A stretch of 64,000 bases of DNA from Bog-756 sp963696495 (GTDB lineage: Bacteria; Actinomycetota; Acidimicrobiia; Acidimicrobiales; RAAP-2). The stretch spans positions 1,488,001 to 1,552,000 of the forward strand of contig CAVOKJ010000002.1 of the NCBI GenBank assembly GCA_963696495.1. Direction: 5' to 3'. Each line of letters starts with the position of its first letter. Position 1 is the stretch's first letter. Under the pieces are notes generated by a model. That model did no database searches and had not been told where the DNA came from. It worked only from the letters and a program-made list of their open reading frames with translations. Positions 16,679 through 25,294 of the stretch are shown here, one piece after another. A program made the translations under genes and the position numbers.

Positions 16679-18585
16679 TCGACGGTGACCACCTTGGCCA
16701 GGTTCCGGGGTCGATCGACGTCGTGCCCGTGGAGCCGGGCGAGGGAGTAGGCGAACATCTGGAGGGGCACCACATCGACGATGGGGGCGAACAGGTACTC
16801 GGTCTGGGGGACCCACAGCACGGCGTCGGCGTGCCTGGCCGTCTCGTCGTCGCCGTCGTTGGCCACCAGCACCACGGTGGCGCCGCGGCTCTTGACCTCG
16901 GCGATGTTGGAGATCATCTTCTCCCAGATCGGCGTGCGGGTCGCCACCCCGATGACCACGGTGCCCGGCTCGACGAGGGCGATCGGCCCGTGCTTCAGCT
17001 CACCGGCCGGGAAGCCCTCGGCCCGGAGGTAGGAGATCTCCTTCAGCTTCAACGCCCCCTCGAGGGCCACCGGGTAGCCCACCTGGCGCCCGAGGAAGAT
17101 GAACGACGGCGAGTCGCGGTAGCGGGCGGCCACCTCCTCCACCTCGGAGGAGCGCGAGAGGGTGAGGGCCACCTTGTCGGGGAGGACGCCCATGGCCTCG
17201 AGCAGGCCACGGGCGTCGGCCGGTGACAGCGTCCCGCGCGCCTGGGCCAGGTAGAGGGCCAGGATCTCGAGGGCGGTGATCTGGGCCAGGTGCGTCTTCG
17301 TCGAGGCCACCCCCACCTCGGGTCCGGCCCGCGTGTAGAGCACGGCGTCGGCCTCGCGGGCCATCGACGAGTCGACCACGTTGGAGATGACCAGGACCTT
17401 GGCACCCAGCCTCCGGGCCTCGCGGATGGCCTGGAAGGTGTCCACCGTCTCGCCGGACTGGCTGACCCCGATGACCAGCGTCGAGGAGTCGAGCACGGGA
17501 TCGCGGTACCGGAACTCGCTGGCGATGTCGATCTCCACGGCCATGCGGGCCCAGTGCTCGATGGCGTATTTGGCCATCAGGCCGGCGTGGAAACTGCTGC
17601 CGCAGGCCACGATGAACACCTTGGTGATGGCCCGGAACTCCTCGTTGGTGATGTGCACCTCGTCGAGGGAGAGGGTCCCGTCGGGGAGCAGCCGATCGAG
17701 CAGGGTGTCGGCCACCGCCCGCGGCTGCTCGTGCATCTCCTTGCTCATGTAGTCGTCGTAGCCGTCCTTGCGGGCCGCCTCGAGGTCCCAGTGCACGGTG
17801 ATCCGCTTGGGCTCGACCTCGTCCCCCCCGACCGTCGTGACCCGGAGCGACCCCGGCCTCAGCTCGGCCACCTGGTCGTCCTCCAGGACGAAGAAGTCTC
17901 GGGTCAGGCCCAGGATCGCCGGGATGTCCGAGGCGAGGAAGGCGGCGCCGTCGTTGATCCCCATGAGGAGCGGCGACACCCGGCGTGCCGCCACGATCAG
18001 ATCGGGCTGGTCGGCCCAGACCACGGCGATGGCGAAGGACCCCCGCACCCGGCTGATCGCCGCCCGCACCGCACCGGCGAGCCCGCCCCCCGGTTCGGCG
18101 GCCAGGTTCGACTCGATGAGATGGGCCAGCACCTCGGTGTCGGTCTCCGAGACGAGCCGGTGCCCGGCGGCCACCAGCTCGTGGCCCAGCTCGTCGTGGT
18201 TCTCGATGATCCCGTTGTGGATGAGGGCCAGGCGACCGGTGCAGTCGAGGTGGGGATGGGCGTTCTCGTCGGTCGGACGGCCGTGGGTGGCCCAGCGGGT
18301 GTGCCCGATGCCGGCGGTCACCCCCGGCGGCGCCCCCTCGGCCCGCTGGCACAGCCCGTTGAGCGAGCGGGTGCCGTCGGCCACCCGTCCCCGCCACAGC
18401 CCGTCGTCAGCGGTCGGCCCGACCAGTGCGACGCCGGCCGAGTCGTAGCCGCGGTACTCGAGGCGCCGCAGGCCCTCGAGGAGCACCTCCAGCACATCCT
18501 CACCCCGAGGGTCCCCACCGGCCGGTCCCGCAGCACTGCGCCGACCGGCGCCCGGGACCCTGGTGATGCCGATGATGCCGCACAT
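16675..18585 (-). CDS. glmS: Glutamine--fructose-6-phosphate aminotransferase
   Basis: This 636-residue enzyme makes glucosamine-6-phosphate for peptidoglycan. Cys2 is the N-terminal nucleophile (MCGIIGI), and GHTRWATHG and NGIIENHDEL complete the Ntn amidotransferase domain. Two SIS domains follow (ACGSSFHAGLM; GVSQSGETVDT). The C terminus ends RPRNLAKVVTVE, as in other GlmS proteins. Residues ~10-28 are a Gly/Ala/Arg-rich insertion just after the catalytic Cys loop. The next gene in the transcription direction is acpS, with a GTGA overlap; glmM is upstream. No glmS ribozyme-like leader is present: only 43 bp separate it from glmM. Confidence 0.97.
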   Translation of the reverse strand: MCGIIGITRVPGAGRRSAAGPAGGDPRGEDVLEVLLEGLRRLEYRGYDSAGVALVGPTADDGLWRGRVADGTRSLNGLCQRAEGAPPGVTAGIGHTRWATHGRPTDENAHPHLDCTGRLALIHNGIIENHDELGHELVAAGHRLVSETDTEVLAHLIESNLAAEPGGGLAGAVRAAISRVRGSFAIAVVWADQPDLIVAARRVSPLLMGINDGAAFLASDIPAILGLTRDFFVLEDDQVAELRPGSLRVTTVGGDEVEPKRITVHWDLEAARKDGYDDYMSKEMHEQPRAVADTLLDRLLPDGTLSLDEVHITNEEFRAITKVFIVACGSSFHAGLMAKYAIEHWARMAVEIDIASEFRYRDPVLDSSTLVIGVSQSGETVDTFQAIREARRLGAKVLVISNVVDSSMAREADAVLYTRAGPEVGVASTKTHLAQITALEILALYLAQARGTLSPADARGLLEAMGVLPDKVALTLSRSSEVEEVAARYRDSPSFIFLGRQVGYPVALEGALKLKEISYLRAEGFPAGELKHGPIALVEPGTVVIGVATRTPIWEKMISNIAEVKSRGATVVLVANDGDDETARHADAVLWVPQTEYLFAPIVDVVPLQMFAYSLARLHGHDVDRPRNLAKVVTVE

Positions 18586-18593
18586 GGGACCCG

Positions 18594-18599
18594 AGGCTA
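18594..18599 (-). promoter_or_regulatory. -10 element for near-leaderless glmS transcript
   Basis: TAGCCT on the minus strand lies 8 nt before the glmS ATG. The 43-bp glmM-glmS gap has no Shine-Dalgarno next to the start. Confidence 0.45.
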
Positions 18600-18628
18600 G
18601 TGGTCGGGCCCTCTGTCGGGCGCTCCCC

Positions 18629-19996
18629 TCAGCCGCGGGTGGCGGCGGCGGCCTGCAGCTCGAACCCGACCAGCTTGCCCAGACGCTCGGCGATGGCCTC
18701 GGCGACCCCGTCGCCCATGGCCTCGACCATGACCCGGACCAGCGGCTCGGTCCCGCTCGGCCGCAGGAGGACCCGCCCGCTGTCGCCGAGCCGCTCCACC
18801 TCCTCGGCCACCGCTGACCAGACGGCGTCGGCCCCGTCCAGCAGCTCGGTGTTGGGCACCGGCACGTTCACGAGGACCTGGGGAACCCGGGTCACCAGCC
18901 CGTCGAGCAGCTCGTCCAGCGCGCTGCCCTTCCTCTTCACCAGGTCGGCGAGGACCAACCCGGTGAGCAGGCCGTCGCCGGTGGTGGCGAGCCGCCGGAA
19001 GATGATGTGCCCGGACTGCTCCCCGCCCAGCGAGAAGCCCTCCTTGTCCAGGGTGGCGAGCACGTGGCGGTCCCCGACCGGGGTCTCCTTCACGATGACG
19101 TCGCGGTCGGCCATGGCCAGGCGGAAGCCGAGGTTGGTCATCACGGTCACCACGACCGTGTTGCCGGCCAGCTGGCCGCGTTCGGCCAGGTCGAGGGCGA
19201 ACAGGGCGATCAGCTCGTCCCCGTTGGCGAGGATCCCGTCCGGCCTGACGGCCAACAGGCGGTCGGCGTCGCCGTCGAGGGCGAGGCCCAGGTCGGCCTG
19301 GTGCTCCACGACGGCGCTGGCCAGGGTCCCGGTCGAGGTCGAGCCACAGCCGGCGTTGATGTTGGTGCCGTCGGGCTCGCAGCCGATGGACACGACCTCG
19401 GCGCCCAGCCGCTCGTAGACCCGGGCGGCCACCGAGGACGCCGCCCCGTTGGCGCTGTCCACCACCAGTCGCAGGCCGTCGAGGCGGCGGCCGTCGACCA
19501 GGGAGGCGAGGTGCTCGACGTACGCCTCGTCCAGACCGGACTCGACGGTCACGGTGCCCACCCCGTGCCCCTCCAGGCTCTGGGGGCCCTTGACCGCCGG
19601 GTCCATGATGCGGTCCAGCTCCTCCTCGATGGCCGTCTCCGTCTCGACGCTGAGCTTCGCCCCGCCGCGGGCGAACAGCTTGATGCCGTTGTCACCGAAC
19701 GGGTTGTGGGAGGCCGAGATGACCACCGCCGGGACGTTGCGGACGGCGGAGAGCCAGGCCAGAGCCGGTGTAGGCAGGACACCGACGTCGATGACGTCCG
19801 CACCCTCGCTGGCCAGTCCGGCCGCCAGGGCGGCCTGCAGCATCGGCCCGGAGCGCCGGGTGTCCCGACCCACCAGGAAGGTGGGGGCGGCGATCTGCCG
19901 GGCGGTGGCCCGGCCGAGGGCCAGCACCAGTTCGGGGGTCAGCTCGACATTGGCGACCCCCCGCACGCCATCGGTGCCGAACCTGGTTCTCCCCAT
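18629..19996 (-). CDS. glmM: Phosphoglucosamine mutase
   Basis: This 455-residue alpha-D-phosphohexomutase converts glucosamine-6-phosphate to glucosamine-1-phosphate. It starts MGRTRFGTDGVRGVAN. The phosphoserine is Ser96 in ISASHNPFGDNGIK, the metal loop is DGDADR, the sugar-binding loop GGEQSGH, and the phosphate-binding loop near the C terminus is RPSGTEPLVRVM. It lies 4 bp after rpsI in the same transcript and upstream of glmS, so the two consecutive steps of UDP-GlcNAc precursor synthesis are adjacent. Confidence 0.97.
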   Translation of the reverse strand: MGRTRFGTDGVRGVANVELTPELVLALGRATARQIAAPTFLVGRDTRRSGPMLQAALAAGLASEGADVIDVGVLPTPALAWLSAVRNVPAVVISASHNPFGDNGIKLFARGGAKLSVETETAIEEELDRIMDPAVKGPQSLEGHGVGTVTVESGLDEAYVEHLASLVDGRRLDGLRLVVDSANGAASSVAARVYERLGAEVVSIGCEPDGTNINAGCGSTSTGTLASAVVEHQADLGLALDGDADRLLAVRPDGILANGDELIALFALDLAERGQLAGNTVVVTVMTNLGFRLAMADRDVIVKETPVGDRHVLATLDKEGFSLGGEQSGHIIFRRLATTGDGLLTGLVLADLVKRKGSALDELLDGLVTRVPQVLVNVPVPNTELLDGADAVWSAVAEEVERLGDSGRVLLRPSGTEPLVRVMVEAMGDGVAEAIAERLGKLVGFELQAAAATRG

Positions 19997-20000
19997 CGGC

Positions 20001-20399
20001 TCAGCGCTTGGAGTACTGCGGTGCCTTCCGCGCCTTCTTCAGGCCGTACTTCTTCGACTCCTTCTCGCGTGCGTCACGAGTGAGGAATCCCGCCTTCTTC
20101 AACGTGCCGCGCAGCTCGGGGTCGAGCTCGCACAGGGCCCGGGCGATGCCCAGGCGGAACGCGCCCGCCTGGCCGGACACCCCGCCGCCGTCGATGGTCA
20201 CGTCGATGTCCCAGGACTCGGTGGTGTCGGTCAGCCGGAGGGGCTCGGTGACGATCATCCGGTGGGTTGCCGAGGTGAAGTACTCCTCGAACTTGTGCCC
20301 GTTGACGGTGATCGCCCCCTGACCGGGACGGATCCGCACCCGGGCGACCGCTCGCTTGCGTCGTCCGGTGGTCTGGCAGATGGGGGCGGCAGTGGCCAC
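20001..20399 (-). CDS. rpsI: 30S ribosomal protein uS9
   Basis: This 132-residue protein has the S9 core GRRKRAVARVRI, the GGGVSGQAGAFRLGIARAL block and the basic tail ending KKARKAPQYSKR, whose terminal Arg reaches the P-site tRNA. Translation starts at GTG 20399 with GAGGAA upstream. It follows rplM as the usual L13-S9 pair and precedes glmM by 4 bp. Confidence 0.97.
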   Translation of the reverse strand: MATAAPICQTTGRRKRAVARVRIRPGQGAITVNGHKFEEYFTSATHRMIVTEPLRLTDTTESWDIDVTIDGGGVSGQAGAFRLGIARALCELDPELRGTLKKAGFLTRDAREKESKKYGLKKARKAPQYSKR

Positions 20400-20447
20400 A
20401 GTCGTGTTCCTCGCGTTCGTTTCTCTTCGGTCGCCGGTTCGGGGCGC

Positions 20448-20915
20448 TTACGCGCCACTCCTGGCCGAGGCGGTGCGCCGGGCTCCCGGCAGGTCCAAGG
20501 GCTCGGGCGACTGGGCCTCGTGCGGATGCTCGGCGCCCCGGTAGACCTTGAGCTTGGTCGCCATCTGACGGCCGAGGCGGTTCTTCGGCAGCATGCCGGT
20601 GACGGCGTTGCGCACGACCTGGTCCGAGCGGTCGGCCAGCAGGTCGCTGTAGGTGGTGGCGGTCAGCCCGCCCGGATAGCCGCTGTGCCGGTAGGCGATC
20701 TTGGACTCGGCCTTGCCCGAGGTCAGCACCACTTTGTCGGCATTGACCACGATGACGTGGTCGCCGCAGTCGACGTGGGGTGCGAACGTCGGCTTGTGCT
20801 TGCCCCGGAGGATGGCGGCCACCTCGGTGGCCAGGCGGCCGAGCACCAGGCCGTCGGCGTCGACGACGTGCCAGGCCCGGGTGATGTCATCTGGCTTCGG
20901 GGAGAACGTGCGCAC
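20448..20915 (-). CDS. rplM: 50S ribosomal protein uL13
   Basis: This 155-residue protein starts with GTG (MRTFSPKPDDITRAWHVVDA) and has AAG-GAT upstream at good spacing. Core motifs include GKHKPTFAPHVDCGDHVIV and VTGMLPKNRLGRQMATKLKVY. The last ~20 residues (Pro/Ala/Arg-rich) extend past the family end. It leads the rplM-rpsI-glmM transcript and has its own promoter upstream. Confidence 0.96.
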   Translation of the reverse strand: MRTFSPKPDDITRAWHVVDADGLVLGRLATEVAAILRGKHKPTFAPHVDCGDHVIVVNADKVVLTSGKAESKIAYRHSGYPGGLTATTYSDLLADRSDQVVRNAVTGMLPKNRLGRQMATKLKVYRGAEHPHEAQSPEPLDLPGARRTASARSGA

Positions 20916-21034
20916 GGGAGATCCTTGTTTCGGTATTGCCGGGTGTGGACGGCGGCGGGCCGGTCTTCTGGAGTTGTGGCGGAAAGCAAGGCCGCCCACC
21001 ACGCGCTCCACCGGGCCCGACCGGGCGACTGCCT

Positions 21035-21064
21035 AGGTTACGACGAAAAGGGGCCTCCGGGCAA
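21035..21064 (-). promoter_or_regulatory. rplM-rpsI promoter
   Basis: On the minus strand TTGCCC (21064-21059) and TAACCT (21040-21035) are separated by 18 bp. The site lies just after truA. Transcription would begin near 21028, giving a leader of about 110 nt. Confidence 0.7.
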
Positions 21065-21069
21065 GCCGG

Positions 21070-21867
21070 TCAGCCCGGATAGCGGACCGCCGTCAGGGTC
21101 AGCCCCTGGGGAGGTGCCGGCTGGGAGGCCTGCTGGCGGTCGGTGGAGCGGAGGATCCACAGCATGTCGGACGGCCGTTTGCGACCCCGGCCCACGTCGA
21201 CCAGGGTGCCGACGAGGGACCGGACCATCTGGTGGCAGAAGGCGTTGGCTTCGATCTCGAAGGCCAGCAGGTCCCCGCAGACCGGTGCCAGGTCCGGCGT
21301 CGGTGGGCCGTCGGGGCCGGACCGGCTCAGCCGGGTCCAGCGGGCGTCGAGCACCCGGCGGTTGATGGGCTCCGACGGCGGGGTCCCCGGGACCCGCCGG
21401 CAGAAGGCGCGGAAGTCGTGCTCCCCCAGCAGTGCGTCGGACGCCGCCGCCATCGACCGCAGGTCGAGCGGATCGGAGACGTGCCAGGCCAGGCCGGCCA
21501 GCAGCGGGTCGGGCACGGCGGCGTTCACCACCAGGTACCGGTACCGCCGGGCGGTGGCCGAGTGCCGGGCGTCGAACCCGGCCGGGGCCGGGGCGGCCTC
21601 GCGCACGACGATCGCCGGCCCCACCTGGCTGTTGCACGACTTGACCAGCGCCGCCGGCTCGAGGCCGGCCGACACCGCGGCGGACACGTCGAAGTGGACG
21701 ACCTGGTCGAGGGCGTGCACACCGGCGTCGGTCCGGCCCGCGCAGGTGAGCGTGACCACCGAGCGGGTCACCCGCCCCAGCGCCTCACTGAGCTCGCCGG
21801 CCACGGTGCGGAGGCCGTCCTGGGCGGCGAACCCGTGGAATCCCGAGCCGTCGTAGGCGACCCTCAA
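21070..21867 (-). CDS. truA: tRNA pseudouridine(38-40) synthase TruA
   Basis: This 265-residue enzyme has the catalytic Asp in CAGRTDAGVHALDQ (about residue 47), LRVAYDGSGFHGFAAQDG at the start, and NAFCHQMVRSLVGTLVDVG near the end. All are TruA signatures. It converts U38-40 of the anticodon arm to pseudouridine. No ATG or GTG is available between the rplQ stop and the conserved core in this frame, so I use TTG 21867. The sequence upstream of it offers only a weak GGTGGCGG ribosome site, and the start is the least certain part. It follows rplQ by 58 bp. Confidence 0.92.
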   Translation of the reverse strand: MRVAYDGSGFHGFAAQDGLRTVAGELSEALGRVTRSVVTLTCAGRTDAGVHALDQVVHFDVSAAVSAGLEPAALVKSCNSQVGPAIVVREAAPAPAGFDARHSATARRYRYLVVNAAVPDPLLAGLAWHVSDPLDLRSMAAASDALLGEHDFRAFCRRVPGTPPSEPINRRVLDARWTRLSRSGPDGPPTPDLAPVCGDLLAFEIEANAFCHQMVRSLVGTLVDVGRGRKRPSDMLWILRSTDRQQASQPAPPQGLTLTAVRYPG

Positions 21868-21925
21868 CCGCCACCGGACCGGACCGTCGCCCCCGTCCTC
21901 GGCCCCCCCGGCCCGGGGGACGCGC

Positions 21926-22279
21926 TCACACCAGTTCGATGCGGGCCATCGGGGCGTTGTCGCCCGAGCGGTTGCCCAACTTGAGGATCCGGGTGTAGCC
22001 CCCCGGCCGCTCGGCGTAGCGGGGGCCGATCTCCTCGAACAGCTTGTGGGCCATGTCCTTGTCACGGATGAAGGCCACCACGTTGCGGTGGCGGGCCACC
22101 CCGCCCTTGGCCGCCGCCGTGATCACCTTCTCGGCCACCGGTCGGAGGGCCTTGGCCTTCGCCTCGGTGGTGACCAGGTACTCGGCGGCGATCAGCGAGG
22201 CCACGAGGTTGCCCATCATGGCCTTCTGATGGGCGGCGCTGCCGCCGAAGCGGCGGCCCTTCTTCGGGGTTCCGAGCAT
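21926..22279 (-). CDS. rplQ: 50S ribosomal protein bL17
   Basis: This 117-residue protein starts MLGTPKKGRRFGGSAAHQKA and contains LVTTEAKAKALRPVAEKVIT, ending in GDNAPMARIELV. All are L17 hallmarks. The ATG at 22279 is 7 bp after rpoA, as in most alpha operons. Confidence 0.97.
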   Translation of the reverse strand: MLGTPKKGRRFGGSAAHQKAMMGNLVASLIAAEYLVTTEAKAKALRPVAEKVITAAAKGGVARHRNVVAFIRDKDMAHKLFEEIGPRYAERPGGYTRILKLGNRSGDNAPMARIELV

Positions 22280-22286
22280 GGTGGCC

Positions 22287-23225
22287 TCAGTCCTTGACCC
22301 GCAGGGACAGGCCCCGCTCGTCGAGCTTCTGGAGCACCTCGTCGAGCGACTTCTGCCCGAAGTTGGTGATGTTGAGCAGGTCGTCGAGCGTGCGGTCGAC
22401 GAGCTCGCCGATGGTGTTGATCTGCGCCCGCTTGAGGCAGTTGCGGGGGCGCTCGGTGAGGTCGAGGTCCTCGATGCGCAGGTCGAGGTCGGGCGACCCG
22501 GTGCCGACGGTGCCCACCTCGCCGAGCTCCAGGCCCAACGGCTCGTCCTCCAGATCGGCGACCAGGCCGACCAGGGTCCGGAGGGTGTCACCGGCCGAGG
22601 CCAGGGCCTCCCGCGGGGACAGGGAGCCGTCCGTCTCGATGTCGAGCACCAGGCGGTCGAAGTCGGTCGACTGCTCCACCCGGACCGGCTCCACCGTGAA
22701 GGCGACCCGGCGCACCGGCGAGAAGATGGCATCGACGGGGATGACCCCGATGGTCGTCGAGCGCTTGTTCTTGTCCGCCGACAGGTACCCGCGCCCACGC
22801 TCGACGGTCAGGTCCACGGCGAGGTGGCCCTTGGCGTTGAGGGAGGCGATGTGCTGGGAGGGGCTGAGCACCTCGACGTCGGCGCTGACCTGGAGGTCGC
22901 CGGCGGTGGCGTCGCCCGGGCCGCGCTTGTCGAGGCGGATGGTCACCGGCTCGTCGCTGTGCACCCGGAAGAGCAGGTCCTTGAGGTTGAGGATGAGGTC
23001 GGTCACGTCCTCCTTGACGCCGGGGAGGGTGGTGAACTCGTGGAGGGCGTCGTCGAAGCGGACCTGGGTGATCGAGGCCCCGGGGATCGAGGACAGCAGG
23101 GTGCGCCGGAGGGAATTGCCCAGGGTGTGGCCGAAGCCGGGGTCGAGCGGGCCCACGGCGAACCGCTGGCGGTTGTCCTCTTCCTCACCGATGGTTTCGA
23201 CGGTCGGACGTTGGATGATGAGCAT
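22287..23225 (-). CDS. rpoA: DNA-directed RNA polymerase alpha subunit
   Basis: This 312-residue alpha subunit starts MLIIQRPTVETIGEEE. The N-terminal dimerisation domain includes GPLDPGFGHTLGNSLRRTLL and PGASITQVRFD. The C-terminal domain has LDLTERPRNCLKRAQINTIG with the helix-hairpin-helix that contacts UP elements and activators, ending near LSLRVKD. It assembles the polymerase core with rpoB and rpoC from this window. A 91-bp gap separates it from rpsD; I see no strong promoter there. Confidence 0.97.
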   Translation of the reverse strand: MLIIQRPTVETIGEEEDNRQRFAVGPLDPGFGHTLGNSLRRTLLSSIPGASITQVRFDDALHEFTTLPGVKEDVTDLILNLKDLLFRVHSDEPVTIRLDKRGPGDATAGDLQVSADVEVLSPSQHIASLNAKGHLAVDLTVERGRGYLSADKNKRSTTIGVIPVDAIFSPVRRVAFTVEPVRVEQSTDFDRLVLDIETDGSLSPREALASAGDTLRTLVGLVADLEDEPLGLELGEVGTVGTGSPDLDLRIEDLDLTERPRNCLKRAQINTIGELVDRTLDDLLNITNFGQKSLDEVLQKLDERGLSLRVKD

Positions 23226-23316
23226 GCTGATCAGGGCTCCTCGGCAGCGGGCTGCGCAGTGTCGGTACTGGTGGTGCGGACTCGGTCGGTGTGGCGGCTT
23301 CGGTCGGTGGGAGGGA

Positions 23317-23964
23317 CTACTTCGAGTAGAGCTCGACGATGAGCTGCTCCTGCACCGGCTCGTCGATGTGCTCGCGGAGGGGCAGCGAGAACACCCTGAC
23401 CTCGAACTTGTCGCCGACCGTCTCCAGCCAGGGCGGGAGCTGCCGGTCGAGGGTGTCCATGTTGCGCCGGACGTGGAACAGCTCCCGGGAGGACGGCTTG
23501 AGGGCCACCACGTCACCCTGGCGCACCCGGTAGCTGGGAATGGTGACCCGCTTGCCGTTGACCAGCACGTGGCCGTGCCGGACGAACTGGCGGGCCTGGG
23601 ACCGGCTGGCCCCCCACCCGGCCCGGAACGCCACGTTGTCGAGACGCTGCTCGAGCATGCGCAGGAGGTTCTCGCCGGTGATACCCGGCGCCCGGCTCGC
23701 CTCCACGTACAGGTTGTGGAACTGGCGTTCGAGGAGGCCGTAGATGCGGCGGGCCTTTTGCTTCTCACGCAGCTGGCCCAGGTACTCCGAGCCCTGGCGC
23801 ATGCGGTCGCGGCCGTGCTCGCCCGGCGGGTAGGCACGACTGTGCCGATCGGTCACCGCCTCGGAAACCGGGCACTTCATCGAATAGCAGCGTTCGCCCT
23901 TCAAGAAGAGCTTGGTGCGCTCCCGGCGGCACAGCCGGCAGACAGGACCTGTGTATCGAGCCAT
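23317..23964 (-). CDS. rpsD: 30S ribosomal protein uS4 (zinc-binding form)
   Basis: This 215-residue S4 has four cysteines near the N terminus (Cys9, Cys12, Cys26, Cys31) forming a zinc site, so it is the C+ form. The S4 RNA-binding domain RLDNVAFRAGWGASRSQARQ follows, and VRHGHVLVNGKRV is conserved. It initiates 30S assembly. It sits between rpsK and rpoA as in the standard alpha operon. Confidence 0.97.
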   Translation of the reverse strand: MARYTGPVCRLCRRERTKLFLKGERCYSMKCPVSEAVTDRHSRAYPPGEHGRDRMRQGSEYLGQLREKQKARRIYGLLERQFHNLYVEASRAPGITGENLLRMLEQRLDNVAFRAGWGASRSQARQFVRHGHVLVNGKRVTIPSYRVRQGDVVALKPSSRELFHVRRNMDTLDRQLPPWLETVGDKFEVRVFSLPLREHIDEPVQEQLIVELYSK

Positions 23965-23994
23965 GAGTTCCTTGCTTCCCTTCGTTCCCCGGCC

Positions 23995-24402
23995 CTAGAC
24001 CCGACGCCGCTTCTTGGGGCGGCAGCCGTTGTGGGGGATGGGGGTCACGTCCTTGATGCCGGCCACCTCGATGCCGGCGGCGGCCAGCGAGCGGATGGCC
24101 GTCTCACGGCCCGAACCGGGCCCGCGCACCAGCACGTCGACCCGGCGCACCCCGTGCTCCATCGCCCGCTTGGCGCACTGCTCGGCGGCCAGCTGGGCGG
24201 CGAACGGGGTCGACTTCCGGGAGCCCTTGAACCCGACGTTCCCGGCCGAGGCCCAGGCCAGCACGTTGCCCTCCGGATCGGCGATGGAGACGATGGTGTT
24301 GTTGAACGAGCTCTTGATGTGGGCGACGCCGAAGGTGATGTTCTTGCGTTCCCGCTTGCGGGGGCGCCGGGCGCCGGCGGCCGGCTTGGTGGTCTTGGCC
24401 AT
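23995..24402 (-). CDS. rpsK: 30S ribosomal protein uS11
   Basis: This 135-residue S11 has ITFGVAHIKSSFNNTIVSIA, WASAGNVGFKGSRKSTPFAA and the end DVTPIPHNGCRPKKRRRV. It forms the 30S platform with S18 and S6. The ATG abuts the TAA of rpsM directly, with no gap. Confidence 0.97.
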   Translation of the reverse strand: MAKTTKPAAGARRPRKRERKNITFGVAHIKSSFNNTIVSIADPEGNVLAWASAGNVGFKGSRKSTPFAAQLAAEQCAKRAMEHGVRRVDVLVRGPGSGRETAIRSLAAAGIEVAGIKDVTPIPHNGCRPKKRRRV

Positions 24403-24780
24403 TTACTTGCGAACCTTCTTCTTTCCGGCGACCGTCTTCTTCGGTCCCTTCCGTGTACGGGCGTTCGTGTGGGTGCGCTGACCGTGGACCGGCAGGCCCT
24501 TGCGGTGGCGTATGCCCTGGTAGCAGCCGATCTCCATCTTGCGCTTGATGTCCTGGGAGACGTCCCGGCGGAGGTCGCCCTCCACCTGCAGGTTGGCGTC
24601 GATGTAGTTGCGGAGGCGGGTCACCTCCTCGTCGGTGAGGTCACGGACCCGGGTGTCGGGGCTGGTGTCGGTGGACGCGCAGATCTGCTGCGCGGTCGTC
24701 CGGCCGATGCCGAAGATGTAGGTGAGGGAGATCTCCAACCGCTTCTCGCGGGGGATGTCCACGCCTGAAATGCGGGCCAC
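24403..24780 (-). CDS. rpsM: 30S ribosomal protein uS13
   Basis: This 125-residue S13 starts MARISGVDIPREKRLEISLT (GTG codon) and contains TYIFGIGRTTAQQI and GIRHRKGLPVHGQRTHTNAR. It lies in the 30S head and contacts the P-site tRNA. It is followed without a gap by rpsK and preceded 37 bp upstream by rpmJ. Confidence 0.97.
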   Translation of the reverse strand: MARISGVDIPREKRLEISLTYIFGIGRTTAQQICASTDTSPDTRVRDLTDEEVTRLRNYIDANLQVEGDLRRDVSQDIKRKMEIGCYQGIRHRKGLPVHGQRTHTNARTRKGPKKTVAGKKKVRK

Positions 24781-24817
24781 GTGTTCTTCCTTCTCTCTTA
24801 CGCCGGATCCGCGTGCA

Positions 24818-24931
24818 TCAACCCTGGCGCTGCTTGTGGCGCGGGTTCTCGCAGATGACGATGACCCGCCGGTGCCGGCGGATCACTTTGCACTTTTCAC
24901 ACATCGGCTTGACGCTCGGTCGAACCTTCAC
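24818..24931 (-). CDS. rpmJ: 50S ribosomal protein bL36 (zinc-binding form)
   Basis: This 37-residue protein translates as MKVRPSVKPMCEKCKVIRRH and ends in ENPRHKQRQG. Cys11, Cys14, Cys27 and His32 form the zinc-ribbon set of the C+ form. GTG at 24931 is the start. It sits between infA and rpsM, its usual place. Confidence 0.96.
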   Translation of the reverse strand: MKVRPSVKPMCEKCKVIRRHRRVIVICENPRHKQRQG

Positions 24932-25003
24932 GTTCTCGTCCTCGTCCTCTACTGCGCAGTGTCCTCCACTACCCAGTCTCGTGCTGCTCAGTCGTGCTGC
25001 TCC

Positions 25004-25029
25004 CGGTGGCGCCTGCCCGGCGCCGCCAC
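25004..25029 (-). terminator. Possible hairpin between infA and rpmJ
   Basis: GGTGGCG at 25004-25010 pairs with CGCCACC at 25023-25029 around a 12-nt loop, in the 138-bp infA-rpmJ gap. A direct repeat TCGTGCTGCTC occurs at 24978 and 24991. Function as terminator, attenuator or spacer is uncertain. Confidence 0.35.
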
Positions 25030-25069
25030 CCGGCAGGACCGCGGCGGGCGGCCGGCCCGGATGCGGTCC

Positions 25070-25294
25070 CTACTTGTAGCGGTAGGTGATCCGCCCCCGT
25101 GCCAGGTCGTAGGGGGTGATCTCCACCTGCACCTTGTCCCCCGGGAGGATGCGGATCCGGTGCATCCTCATCTTTCCCGAACTGTGGGCCAGCACCTTGT
25201 GGCCGTTCTCCAGCTCGACGCGGAACATTGCGTTCGGCAGCGGCTCGACAACCGTCCCCTCCAGCACGATGGCATCTTCCTTGGGCTTGGGCAG
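25070..25294 (-). CDS. infA: Translation initiation factor IF-1, apparent CTG start
   Basis: The S1-like OB fold is complete: KEDAIVLEGTVVEPLPNAMF, VELENGHKVLAHSSGKMRMH and ITPYDLARGRITYRYK. IF-1 proteins are ~72-74 residues beginning MA/MP-K. Here the residue at that position is encoded CTG (25294), with GAGGAG six nt upstream, giving 74 residues. No ATG, GTG or TTG occurs within 20 codons at the right place. Upstream GTG codons would add over 35 atypical residues. An ATT codon two triplets earlier abuts the GAGGAG and is spaced too closely. The product binds the 30S A site during initiation. Confidence 0.9.
   Translation of the reverse strand: MPKPKEDAIVLEGTVVEPLPNAMFRVELENGHKVLAHSSGKMRMHRIRILPGDKVQVEITPYDLARGRITYRYK

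Noticed and set aside
18586..18628. glmS ribozyme or riboswitch
   Set aside because: Only 43 bp separate glmM from glmS, too short for such an element.
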